NCBI GenBank assembly: GCA_963791625.1
Contig: CAWBTA010000014.1
Coordinates: forward strand, 1-29,985
Reading direction: 5' to 3'
DNA: 29,985 nucleotides
Origin: JANMCE01 sp963791625
Lineage (GTDB): Bacteria > Actinomycetota > Acidimicrobiia > Acidimicrobiales > Ilumatobacteraceae
The position numbers were made by a program, and so were the translations under genes. The notes beneath the pieces were generated by a model that searched no databases, was not told where the DNA came from, and saw only the letters and a list, made by a program, of their open reading frames with translations. Positions 8,673 through 16,794 of this stretch are shown piece after piece; the stretch's first letter is position 1, and every line of letters begins with the position of its first letter.

Positions 8673-9928
8673 CTACCTCGGAGCGAACGAACCGTTGAGG
8701 TCAACGATCACGTGCGTCGAACGGCTGCTGTAGACACACGCCTTGCCGCCGGTACCGAGTTTCACCGACACGCCGTTCGACCTGGTCTGGCCGGGCATGA
8801 AGTTGACGTTCGAGGTCTGTGGGATCGGGCTGCCGCACGGGTACACCGTGATGAAACCAGCGGCGGCCGGGTCATCAGCAATCACGTTGAGCACGGCGTC
8901 GGTGGCGGTGGCGGGAACGCCACTCACGCCCGCGACCTGCACCTCGGTCACCGATCCGGCACCGACCTTCGCGCCGCCACGAGTGTCACGCAGTCGAGCC
9001 GGGTTGACGGCGACGAAGCCGGCCGGGTCGGCGACAACGACCGGGGTCGGTACGACACCGTTGGCAAGGGACGTCGTAACACCGCTTCCGAGGGTGTAGT
9101 TACCGGCCTTGGCCGTCTTGAGGATCACGCTGAAGGTACACGTTCGTGCGGTCGCGGTCTCGGTGCCCGGGAAGGCAACGCCGGTGAGCGCCACGGCCGT
9201 ACCCGTCGCCGTCAGCGAACCGCCACAGGTATTCGACCCGGAGCGAACCGTGCCGACGCCGGTGGGCAGCGCATGGGTTGACCGTCATGTTCGTATGGGC
9301 AATACCGAACGCATGTCCGTCGACGTTGTAGGTAAGCGTGACGTCATCACCAGTGGTGATGTTCGCCGAGGTTGCCGTCATGGTCATGCCCGGTTTAGAG
9401 GGATCACCCACGTAGATGACCGACGGAACCACCAGGTTCGTCACGCCCGTAGTAGCCACCGATGCATACCCCTCGTCTCCGCCGTAGCCGCCGAGCGTGA
9501 ATCCTTCCGATGTGATCCCGCCGACGGCGTCGAACTTGCCCGCTACACGAGCCAACACCCGCATGGTGAGTTCACACTTCGGAGCTGCGGAGACCGACCA
9601 GCCCGACATGTTCTGGTTCACCGTCAGGGTCGAGGGCGAGTGTGCGTGCTCGTTACCGCAGGTCGAGTTGACTCTCAGCCACGACTTGCGCGGCGCTCGT
9701 CATTCCCACCGGGTACTGGTGGCTGAACTCCGTCACCTCGGTGAGGTTCTTGAGCGTGTAGGTGAACTTGACCTGCTCACCCATCACGCGGCTGGTCTCG
9801 TCGACCTCGACCACAACTTCGGGCGGGTCATCGACCGCCATCGCGGTGGCGTGGGCTGGGGCGATAGCCACCAAGCCGGCACAAGCGGTGGCCGCCGCAA
9901 GCAGCGCTCGGCCGAACAGTGTTCTCAT
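8673..9928 (-). pseudogene. Deleted, frameshifted copy of the giant secreted repeat protein
   Basis: It starts MRTLFGRALLAAATACAGL (signal peptide), matching the paralogue at 22194-26318 through AAQVVAE (residue about 84). It then jumps directly to the equivalent of residue about 795 (VNSTCGNEHAHS), losing about 710 codons, and the join at about 9662 is out of frame. A second frameshift lies near 9270 (after HTNMTVNP). The end (GFVAVNPARLRDTRGG ... VYPCGSPIPQTSNVNF ... VDLNGSFAPR) retains only one of the three C-terminal repeats of the paralogue. The ATG at 9928 follows GGAG. Translation from it would stop after about 91 residues. The divergent neighbour regulator remains intact. Confidence 0.85.
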
Positions 9929-10038
9929 CGGTGATCAACTCCGTCGTACTCGATCGCCCCCGGTGGGCGGATCGTCCGCCGTTGTGTCGGCCCGGAAGCT
10001 CGCTACTTGGGGAGTGTGAAGAGACCTTGACCGGGGTA

Positions 10039-10048
10039 TGTAAAGAAA
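10039..10048 (+). promoter_or_regulatory. TGTAAAGAAA motif, cassette A intergenic region
   Basis: It lies in the 205-bp gap between the divergent secreted-protein pseudogene and the response regulator, 20 bases after TGTGAAGAGACC (10015). The same two elements in the same order and spacing occur in the cassette B gap. A likely operator for the response-regulator family. Confidence 0.5.
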
Positions 10049-10133
10049 CACACACAATGTCGGCCACGAACATCCACTCGTTGGCCGCTTACTAGGCTTT
10101 CCGAGTTCCGATCGCTACCCAACGGAGACGTCG

Positions 10134-10844
10134 TTGCCTGCCAGTTCCCTCGCTCGCGTCCTTGTTGTCGAGGATGTGCCATCCATCGCCGGTGCGATCG
10201 CCGCGCACTTAAATGCGGCGGGCTACGCAGTTGACATCGTCGACGATGGCGAGACAGCTATCACGGCGGATCTCAGCCGCTACGTCGCCGTTACCCTCGA
10301 CGCCATGCTGCCGCGGTTGTCGGGTTTCGAAGTGTGCCGCCAGTGGCGGACGTTCAGCGCCATTCCCGTACTGATGATCACCGCACTCACCGAGCAGACC
10401 GACAGAGCCGAAGCCTTCGACGCAGGGGTGGATGACTTCATGACGAAACCATTCGTCGCGGTCGAGGTCGTCCGGCGGATCGGTGCGCTGATTCGCCGCA
10501 AGGACAGCGAACAACGAACGGACAGCGCACAAAGACGGGTCGGTGACATCGAACTCGATCTCGTGAAGCGCACGATCGACGTCGATGGGCGTTTGATTCG
10601 GCTGACACCGGTCGAGTGCAGTCTTCTCGGCCTGCTCGCCAGTGACCCGGGCCGCGCCTTCAGTCGCGAAGAGATCGCTTTCCATCTCTACGGAAGCAGC
10701 TTCGTCGGCGACAGCCGCTCGAGTGACGTCCATGTGAAGAACCTGCGACGCAAGATCGAGCGCGATCCGATCCGGCCCGATCGCATCCTCACCGCCCGCG
10801 GAGCCGGCTACCTCCTGAACGACTCGACGACGAGCAACGCATGA
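10134..10844 (+). CDS. OmpR-family response regulator A
   Basis: A 236-residue protein with a receiver domain (residues 8-120) and an OmpR/PhoB winged-helix domain (135-232). The receiver keeps all key residues: E13/D14, phospho-acceptor D56 in TLDAMLPRLSG, T83 in MITAL and K105 in DDFMTKPF. The output domain has LTPVECSLLGLLA and the recognition segment DVHVKNLRRKIERDP, ending RGAGYLLND. The TTG start at 10134 is chosen for GGAG nine bases upstream and because it gives exactly the length of paralogue B. The stop overlaps the TPR gene (ATGA). No histidine kinase is encoded in the window, so the phosphodonor is unknown. It probably controls the divergent secreted-protein locus and itself through the motif region at 10015-10048. 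Confidence 0.92.
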   Translation: MPASSLARVLVVEDVPSIAGAIAAHLNAAGYAVDIVDDGETAITADLSRYVAVTLDAMLPRLSGFEVCRQWRTFSAIPVLMITALTEQTDRAEAFDAGVDDFMTKPFVAVEVVRRIGALIRRKDSEQRTDSAQRRVGDIELDLVKRTIDVDGRLIRLTPVECSLLGLLASDPGRAFSREEIAFHLYGSSFVGDSRSSDVHVKNLRRKIERDPIRPDRILTARGAGYLLNDSTTSNA

Positions 10845-12010
10845 CGACTGAGGACGACATCGAGAAGCTCCTAGCAAGCGTTCCCGAGATCCCCGGTCAG
10901 GTGAGCGCTGCGGCGCGCGACACCTGGCTGAACGCGACCACAGACACCGCCCGATGCGACGCGCTTCGGTCCATCGTGTTCGAAGTCGAGCACGGCAACC
11001 GTGAACTCGGAATCGAATTCGCGGCCAGAAGCCTCGACTTTGCCCATCGAACCGGGGATCATGCGCTGATCGTGAAGGGGATGCTGTTGCATGCGTTCCA
11101 GAACATGGAGGCGCTCCGGACCGACCAGGCGATGGCCGAGACGAACGAGGCGATCAGGTTCGCCCGTGAGGTGCGCGACACCAATCCGCTTCCTTTCCTC
11201 CAGTCGATCTCGACTCGGGCTTTGATCAACCTCTACCTTGGGGATGAGCACGCTGCCCGAGCGGATTTCGAGACGGTGCTGATGGCAACGGCCGATCCGG
11301 TGACGGTGACGGTCGCCCGAATCAACATCGCGGCGCTTGAGGACGACGCCGGTCACCCGGCGCGGGCTCTGCATCATCTTGAGTGCGCTGGCGAGGTGCT
11401 GTCCGGCGACGGAACGGCAGGGATGGTCCCGGGCGCGAGCGACTACTTTCAGCAGGCGCGCGATCTTGGCTTGCTGACGGCCCTGGTGAACGCGGCCGAA
11501 GAGGACGTCGCGAACGGAATCGACAACGAGCCGCGTTTGGTGGAGGTCGAACGCATCTGTGCCAGGCGGCGAGCGGTTGACCGTCCGGAGGATAGAAAGT
11601 CGCACATGTTTATGGCGGCAGCGGAGGTAGACGTTTTGCGTCTCCGCGGCGATCTTGCCGGGGCGTCACGGCAGGCGGCGATCGCTGTTGAACTGGCCGA
11701 ACAGAACCGGCCCCAACCCGAACATCAGGCGTACGCCAGTCGAGCGAAGTTGTTTGAGGCGCTCGGCGACGATGCTGCCGCGATCGAGGACTGGAAGCGG
11801 GCGTTGGAACTCTGCCGGCCCGGTGGGCGGCGGCTGTTGGTGCAACCGTTGCTGGCCCGGATCGCCGCGGCGTATGAGCGGATTGGGGATTTGGGTTTGG
11901 CGCTCGAGACGACCCGCGAGGCCTTCAGGGAGCAGCAGCAGGTTGTCGAGGCCATTCGGCGTCAGGCATCGCCGCCCAACTCAGCCGACGAACCTTTGAT
12001 CGGCGTGTGA
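10841..12010 (+). CDS. TPR-repeat protein A, coupled to response regulator A
   Basis: A 389-residue, all-helical, soluble protein with no signal peptide or membrane span. TPR-like helical pairs are visible, such as the ALINLYLGDEHAARADFETVL region (about 127-147), ARINIAALEDDAGHPARALHH (about 162-183) and YASRAKLFEALGDDAAAIEDW (about 293-314). A C-terminal coil follows (LALETTREAFREQQQVVEAI). It starts inside the stop of the regulator gene (ATGA), so the two are translationally coupled, and a paralogous pair repeats this at 21255. Such a conserved pairing suggests a partner or sensor adaptor for the regulator. That role is inference; no enzymatic motif is present. Its 3' end overlaps the antisense channel remnant by 49 bases. 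Confidence 0.8.
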   Translation: MTTEDDIEKLLASVPEIPGQVSAAARDTWLNATTDTARCDALRSIVFEVEHGNRELGIEFAARSLDFAHRTGDHALIVKGMLLHAFQNMEALRTDQAMAETNEAIRFAREVRDTNPLPFLQSISTRALINLYLGDEHAARADFETVLMATADPVTVTVARINIAALEDDAGHPARALHHLECAGEVLSGDGTAGMVPGASDYFQQARDLGLLTALVNAAEEDVANGIDNEPRLVEVERICARRRAVDRPEDRKSHMFMAAAEVDVLRLRGDLAGASRQAAIAVELAEQNRPQPEHQAYASRAKLFEALGDDAAAIEDWKRALELCRPGGRRLLVQPLLARIAAAYERIGDLGLALETTREAFREQQQVVEAIRRQASPPNSADEPLIGV

Positions 12011-12290
12011 ACCGCACGTGACGCGTCGGTAGTCCCGGATGGCCGGTACATCGGTGACGTCGAAATGTTCCAGGCACGATCAGAACGAGGGGCGTCGGGG
12101 GCCGAGGACTCAGATGGCGGGCTCGTCGCGATCACGAGGATTTCGTCCCCCGCAGTCAGATGGAGCACCGCCGATTTCGGCGGATTGATTCGCACCTCTT
12201 GCGTTGCACCGATCCGAACCCCAACCGCGCACTCACCTCGTCGCGACGCCGACGCAACCACCTCGGCTGGGAATGGCACTCTGATTCGGC
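11962..12290 (-). pseudogene. C-terminal remnant of a CASTOR/POLLUX-like channel gene
   Basis: The minus strand encodes FPAEVVASASRRGECAVGV, then RIGATQEVRINPPKSAVLHL, then AGDEILVIATSPP ... DRAWNIS. This matches the last part of the channel at 18109 (TFAEIVSSASRLGQCAVGV ... MRINPGKSTTMQLGLGDEVLVIATSQP ... DRAWNMS). Similarity fades above about 12290, so the remaining roughly 560 residues of the gene are absent; the break faces the tRNA fragment at 12568. The stop at 11962 overlaps the TPR A gene by 49 bases in convergent orientation, showing where the intact gene originally ended. Confidence 0.8.
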
Positions 12291-12488
12291 CCCACTTGTG
12301 ATGGTTTTGGGGCCTGTCAGGTTCCGAGCCAGGGCGTCGATGTCGAGCAGGTCGCTAGCGATCGGAACCAGGGCGGTAGCACTGCGAGTGGTCGGTCCCA
12401 TGCCAACCATCGGGACACCAGAAACCCGCTTCGGACACTCGAACCGCACCCGGCCACGACCATCGGCGACGGTACCAGCGGGTCGGCG
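12291..12488. other. Region with no recognised gene
   Basis: This lies between the channel remnant and the repeat array at 12489. A minus-strand open frame crosses it but shows no family I recognise, no ribosome site and no sensible start. It may be the decayed inner end of an integrated element. Confidence 0.4.
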
Positions 12489-12508
12489 TGGTACATATTT
12501 GGTACATG
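12489..12508 (+). repeat. TGGTACAT direct repeat, copy 1 of a 20-bp duplicate
   Basis: TGGTACATATTTGGTACATG: two TGGTACAT units with an 11-bp period. The same 20 bases recur at 13319-13338. The two copies flank the interrupted tRNA fragment on either side, the layout of P and P' integrase arm sites around a core. Confidence 0.55.
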
Positions 12509-12516
12509 AACATGCA

Positions 12517-12552
12517 AGAGGCCCTTTCCGGTTGGAACCAGAAAGGGCCTCT
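12517..12552 (-). terminator. Hairpin downstream of the tRNA 3' fragment
   Basis: A perfect 12-bp stem (AGAGGCCCTTTC with its complement) and a 12-base loop, 16 bases beyond the CCA end of the tRNA fragment in its direction of transcription. Probably the original tRNA transcription terminator carried along with the attachment site. Confidence 0.6.
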
Positions 12553-12567
12553 GAGCAGGTTCTTCTT

Positions 12568-12582
12568 TGGTGGCGGGGACAG
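12568..12582 (-). repeat. CCA end of the second tRNA 3' fragment, cut off by an insertion sequence
   Basis: The minus strand reads CTGTCCCCGCCACCA, identical to the end of the fragment at 17-61. The next base begins the IS481-like remnant, and the sequence resumes at 13166 after a 13-bp duplication. Confidence 0.75.
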
Positions 12583-12660
12583 TGTGTAGTCTCAGGACAT
12601 AGGTAAGGGATGTCGCGCGTCATCGGCAAGGCCTGAGGTTGGGGCGGGCAGCGTTGGCGT

Positions 12661-13127
12661 ATGTCGAAAGCCCGTCTCATCATCACTGCGGTCATTCTCG
12701 AACGTCGCTCCCAAACGGAGGTCGCACGCGACTACGGCGTGTCCGAAGCCTGGGTCTCGCGGTTGATCGCCCGCTACCGCAACGAGGGTGAGGCAGCGTT
12801 CGAGCCACGCTCGCGCCGGCCGCACACCAGACCGCAAGCAACCCCGTCACCAACGATCGAGCTGATCCTGAAACTCAGGTGAGCCTGCCGCGTTGACGGA
12901 GAGTTGCAGCACATCGGCCTCGGACAACCCCTCAACGGAACCCCATCGTCACGCTCATCCACGGCTACGACATCCGAGTCATCCACGCCGCCACCGGCGA
13001 AATCATCCGCCGACTCACCATCGACCCCACCATCCGCTACCACGGCACCGGCACCAAACGCGGCGGACCATCACGCCCATACGGACCCTACGGACAACGA
13101 AAAAACAAGAAACCCGAACCCCAATAA
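12661..13127 (+). pseudogene. IS481-family transposase, catalytic core deleted
   Basis: The N-terminal helix-turn-helix domain is intact (MSKARLIITAVILERRSQTE, then YGVSEAWVSRLIARY, residues 1-73). It runs straight into a short junction near 12890. The C-terminal part follows, with one frameshift near 12947: HIGLGQPLNGTP, then IVTLIHGYDIRVIHAATGEI, then RRLTIDPTIRYHGTG, ending at the TAA at 13125. The rve/DDE domain between them (roughly 180 residues in complete relatives) is missing. It cannot transpose by itself. Confidence 0.75.
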
Positions 13128-13136
13128 GGGTTCGGG
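13100..13136 (-). terminator. Hairpin terminator at the end of the IS481 remnant
   Basis: CCCGAACCC and GGGTTCGGG form a 9-bp stem around a six-base loop that contains the transposase stop codon. On the minus strand it is followed by a T-rich run (TTTCTTGTTTTTT), so it is a good intrinsic terminator in that direction. Confidence 0.65.
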
Positions 13137-13165
13137 CCTTGCCGATGTCTCGCGACATCACAATA

Positions 13166-13208
13166 GTGGCGGGGACAGGATTTGAACCTGTGGCCTCCGG
13201 GTTATGAG
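13166..13208 (-). repeat. Remainder of the second tRNA 3' fragment (putative att site)
   Basis: The minus strand reads the CTCATAA loop, a variable region, the T-arm and CCCCGCC. Joined to 12568-12582 it rebuilds a full 3' half, differing from the fragment at 17-61 by two bases (GGAGGCC instead of GAAGGTC). The 5' side does not pair as an anticodon stem, so no complete tRNA is present. Confidence 0.8.
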
Positions 13209-13318
13209 GTCGAATCCGCTGCTCAGAGAAACTCCTGGTAGATCGCCACTTTACCTGATCAGCGGTGATGTTCAACTGCCCGTCGTTCCCCTCTACTCCC
13301 CGCTGTTTACCGTGGCGC

Positions 13319-13338
13319 TGGTACATATTTGGTACATG
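13319..13338 (+). repeat. TGGTACAT direct repeat, copy 2
   Basis: Identical 20 bases to 12489-12508. With the IS481 remnant removed it would lie about 110 bp from the tRNA core on the side opposite to copy 1. Confidence 0.55.
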
Positions 13339-13532
13339 GGAGCATTCGAATGGCGACGCCGTTGGTGGCAGCCCTATCAGACGACCGCGTCCGCGATGTC
13401 GGCGACGTACATGCGGAATAGGGTCGTGCTCGACAACGAAGTGCCGACGAGACGCTCCGCATTCGTCACGAGCAGTTCGACCACGCCCACGGGCATCACA
13501 CCAACAAGCTGCCGCCCAGAGATGTGTAAGCA

Positions 13533-13542
13533 TTTCTTTGCA
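13533..13542 (-). promoter_or_regulatory. TGCAAAGAAA, variant of the cassette motif
   Basis: The minus strand reads TGCAAAGAAA, and an opposed TGTAAG half lies at 13525. It lies 54 bases before the ATG at 13597 of the broken membrane protein. This is the weakest of the motif copies (one change in the core). Confidence 0.35.
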
Positions 13543-13596
13543 CGGGATCGGTCGAGTGTTCGTCAAGCGGCATCGTCGTCGGCCGACAAAGAGACC

Positions 13597-15560
13597 ATGC
13601 GGACGGGACGGCGACGACAATTTCTCAGACGATTCCGACCCGAGGCTCGCGCGGCGATTGTGGCGTTGGTACTGCTGGTAGCGCCGACGACCCTCATGAT
13701 TGTGGCGGCATCGATCGCTCAAGCAGCGGTGACTCAGGCCGATCCGGATGATGGCGGTTCCGACCCCAATGGCCCGACCACCTCGGACGGTACCGGTAAG
13801 CAATCAACCGACCCTGCCGGTGATGCCGGTAGTTCGACGGGTGATACCGCAAACGACACAACCACCCCGGCCGACAAACCGGATGCATCGCCGGGAACGA
13901 CCGCCGTCGAAGGCGACGATGATGCTGCGACGCCGACTGACGACTCGAAGGTCGACTCCGGCGAAGCCGAGGATCCGAGCAACGATTCCGATGTCGACGG
14001 TGCGCCGACTGATGGAACCGGTGATGCCGACGACTCGCCATCCGACTCACCCGATGCGAGCGATTTGAACGATTCGCCCGCAGCGTCGAGCGATGGTGCC
14101 ACCGATGCCAAGTGGTAATGACGATTCGCCGACCGATCCCGAATCGCTGCCGGCCTTCGAGCCCGCCGACGAACCGGAGCAGACTCATTCGTTACTGGCT
14201 ACGGCGGTGACCTCGGCCGCTGTTGCGACGGCGGCCGCGGCTGGTGCAGCGGGAGCGGCCGGTGCGGCCGGATCACGATCGGGGTCGAGTGGTCGGACGG
14301 CGACTCCGACCAGCGGTTCGGACGGTAAACCTGCCTCGGGGCCCGATCCGGAGTTTGCCGAGGTGTACGCCGGTGACGTCGCCTTTCTGGATGGGTCGGC
14401 GCAGGCGGCCGGTCGTGGTGATCGGATTGGAACGTGGCAGGTCCCGCTGACCAATCCGCTTGACCGTGCCGCGCAAACAGCCGTCGAGAAGACCGGTCGC
14501 TTTTCGCCGCTCATCGCTGCCATCTTGTCCAACGGCATCTGGTTGCGGGCGGTAGTCGGTTCGCTCGCATCTGCACTGCCGTTGGTCGGAATCGTGGTGG
14601 GAATAGCGGCGGCCTTCGATGCCGAGGGCAGTTTCCTTCCGCCCGCCCTGGCGTACGTCATCGCGCTGACCATCATCGGGATCGCCGACGCCTTCGCCGG
14701 GGGATCGGCGGCCGCCGCCTACCTGGTCACGACGCTTGTACTTGGCGGGGTTCCGTCGATGCGTGAGCTGCGAACGGTGCTCGGACTCGTGGTCCTGTGG
14801 TTCGTGCCGGTCATCATTTGCGGTGCCACCCGACCGCTGCGACGTGCTCTTGATGGCAGTTGGAGCAGTCGCCTCGACCGACTCGGTGACCTTGCGATCG
14901 GCCCCATGATGGCGACATGGTGCGCTCAGGGATTTGCTTACGGGCAGCAGGCGCTCATCGGCCGGAAGCTTCCGATCGCCGACTCCTACGTGCGGATCGG
15001 ATGGATCGTGTTCGCTGCGCTCGTGGTGCGTCTGCTGGCGGAGTCTGCAGTCGCTTCGCTCTACCCACTGCGACTGGCAGCCCTGGAGACGGCGGCACCC
15101 GAACCTCCAACATGGCAACGTCGCTGTGTCACTGCTGGGCCGAGTTCTGATGTACGTCGCTATCGCCAACGCCTTCTTTCCGTTGTCGTGGCAGTTGCTG
15201 GTTGCCACGGCAGCGATGGCCTACGGCGTCTTTGGCTACTGGGAAGGTTTCGTGAGCCGCTTCCCGAACAGCCCGTGGCTCGCCCGCTGGCTGCCCGCCG
15301 GACTGCCTCTGATGGTCGTGTGGCTGTTCGCCACTGAGCGCCTCGCCAAGTGGATGGCGTCGGGAACGCTCGATGCGTCCGAGCGTCTCCTCAACACGTT
15401 TGTCTACCTCGGCCTGCCGACACTGGTGTACACCACCCTGGCGGCGCTCGGCCGCGAGGGCGAGCGCCCAACACTCAAGAGGTGGCATCGCCTCGCGGCG
15501 CTTCCCTTGCTGGCAATCGCCGCCCACTACATGTTCGGGTGGTTCAAGTTCCTACCGTGA
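13597..15560 (+). pseudogene. Frameshifted multi-TM protein with an Asp-rich extracytoplasmic segment
   Basis: The ATG at 13597 opens a basic N-terminus and a membrane span (AAIVALVLLVAPTTLMIVAA). About 150 residues rich in Asp, Ser, Thr and Pro follow (many DD, SD and TD pairs), low-complexity and acidic. The frame shifts near 14105 into SGNDDSPTDPESLPAFEP and an Ala/Gly linker, then into about eight hydrophobic segments (LIAAILSNGIWLRAVVGSLA, ALAYVIALTIIGIADAFAGG, LGLVVLWFVPVIICG and others). It shifts again near 15115 into NVAVSLLGRVLMYVAIANAF through HYMFGWFKFLP. All pieces are in order. I recognise no family. In unbroken form it would be an inner-membrane protein with a charged external loop. 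The TTTCTTTGCA motif upstream ties it to the cassette regulators. Confidence 0.6.
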
Positions 15561-15594
15561 CAGCTCACATCCGCCTCCGCGTTACACTCGTTCG

Positions 15595-16771
15595 GTGACC
15601 AAGGCTGTCGTGGTCGTGAGGAACTCAACGCCGAGACCGTTGGCCGAAGTCATCGACCGGAGTTGGATCCCGATGCTGGTCTACTCCGCCGACTTCACCA
15701 TCATCGATGCTAACGACGCCGCGACGCGACTGATCGGCGACGATGTGATCGGCCGCCCAGGTATGTCGATTCTGCATCCGGATGACGTTGCAATGGGCGC
15801 CAAATCCGTCGAAGTGGTGACCGTCGATCCCAGCCGCAGCTTTCCCGGTTTGGTTCGAGTTATTCGACCTGACGGCACCGAGGCTCCCGTCACGGTGTAC
15901 CTGACCGTTCTTCGCAGCGCCGAGCGTGACCCTGCCGAAAGCGGCCCTGCCTATGTCTCCTCGCTCGTACCGGCTGATGCGGAGGTCGCCTTACACGCGC
16001 TCACCGACGCACTGCTGCTCGACCTGCCCTTCGAGACCGTGTCGTCTCGAGCCATCGCGTACCTGCAGGCACGCGGGCTTTACGGAGCAACGGTGCACTA
16101 CCGGTCGATGCTCGGTGCCGACGGATCATTCGATCGGGCGGCATCGCTCGGAATCGAACGATCCATCGACGTGCATGCTTCGCTCCTGCTGGAGCGGATC
16201 GAAAATGCTGCCGCTATCGGCGAGGGGGAAACCCTGGTTCCGAACACCGACGTCGGGCTCGAGGAGACAATGATCCATGACGGGTTGCTCCTGCGCAGCG
16301 TGACGATCTTTCCGCTTCGGAACCGCTTTGGGGTGTTCGGCGCCCTCGGGGTCTGGAGCGCACAGCTGGGAAAGCTTGGACCCGCCGGGTTCGCCTCCGC
16401 CCTCCGAGTCAGTCGAATGCTCGATATGGCAGGGGAGCGACAGATCGCACTCACCGAGATCAGCAGTCGGCGCTCGGTCGAAGGCATGGAGGTCGACCTC
16501 GCGACCCGTGTCGCCAATGTGCTCGGACGAGAGGTGCGGCTCACCCCGGTGGAGTGCAGTGTCCTCGGCTTGCTGATCGACGCTCGGGGCGGCGTCGTGT
16601 CCCGGGAGCGCATCGTCGAGCATCTCACCGGCTCAAACTTCGTCGGCAGCAGCCGATCGTGCTGACGTGCACGTCAAGAATCTTCGACGCAAGCTCGAGG
16701 ACGATCCGCAGCGGGCGCAGTGGATCACAACCGTACGCGGCGAGGGCTATAGATTCCGTCTCCCGACGTGA
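15595..16771 (+). pseudogene. PAS-winged-helix regulator broken in its recognition helix
   Basis: The start is GTG at 15595, seven bases after a TACACT -10-like element, so probably leaderless. Residues 18-125 form a PAS domain (MLVYSADFTIIDANDAATRL, GRPGMSILHPDDV). Residues about 130-290 are GAF-like. The C-terminus is the same winged-helix type as the two response regulators (LTPVECSVLGLLIDARGG ... NFVGSSRSC). An extra T near 16665 turns the expected SRSC-DVHVKNLRRKLEDDP into a stop. The continuation, DVHVKNLRRKLEDDPQ through RGEGYRF, follows in the next frame to 16771. It lacks a receiver, so it would be a one-component sensor-regulator. As written, it ends just before the DNA-recognition helix. 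Confidence 0.8.
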
Positions 16772-16794
16772 GGTTCGTCCTGGTCAACAGGGGG

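Larger units (their letters stand above)
8608..12290. repeat. Cassette copy A (inverted relative to copy B at 20050-26382)
   Basis: Order, left to right: terminator, secreted-protein pseudogene (minus), intergenic motif region, response regulator (plus), TPR gene (plus), channel C-terminal remnant (minus). Copy B has the same order read on the opposite strand. Even the untranslated tail after the secreted gene is conserved (AGGTAGATCACTCCC in both), so this is a segmental duplication and not independent acquisition. Confidence 0.8.
12583..13165 (+). mobile_element. IS481-like insertion remnant inside a tRNA fragment
   Basis: The left end (TGTGTAGTCTCAGGACAT) and the reverse complement of the right end (TGTGATGTCGCGAGACAT) form imperfect terminal inverted repeats. 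GTGGCGGGGACAG, 13 bases of the tRNA fragment, is present on both sides (12570-12582 and 13166-13178) and looks like the target duplication. Inside, the transposase has lost its middle part. Confidence 0.7.
13209..13596. other. Intergenic region with no convincing gene
   Basis: It contains the second TGGTACAT pair (13319) and the TTTCTTTGCA motif (13533). Short coding-like stretches occur (for example MATPLVAALSDDRVRDVGDV near 13350, closed by a stop), but no family could be assigned. Confidence 0.4.

Noticed and set aside
12156..12695. Minus-strand open frame between the channel remnant and the IS
   Set aside because: It crosses the hairpin and the tRNA fragment, has no ribosome site and no recognisable domain.
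12489..13338. CRISPR-like direct repeats
   Set aside because: Only two copies of the 20-mer, 830 bp apart, with an IS between them; no spacer array and no cas genes in the window.
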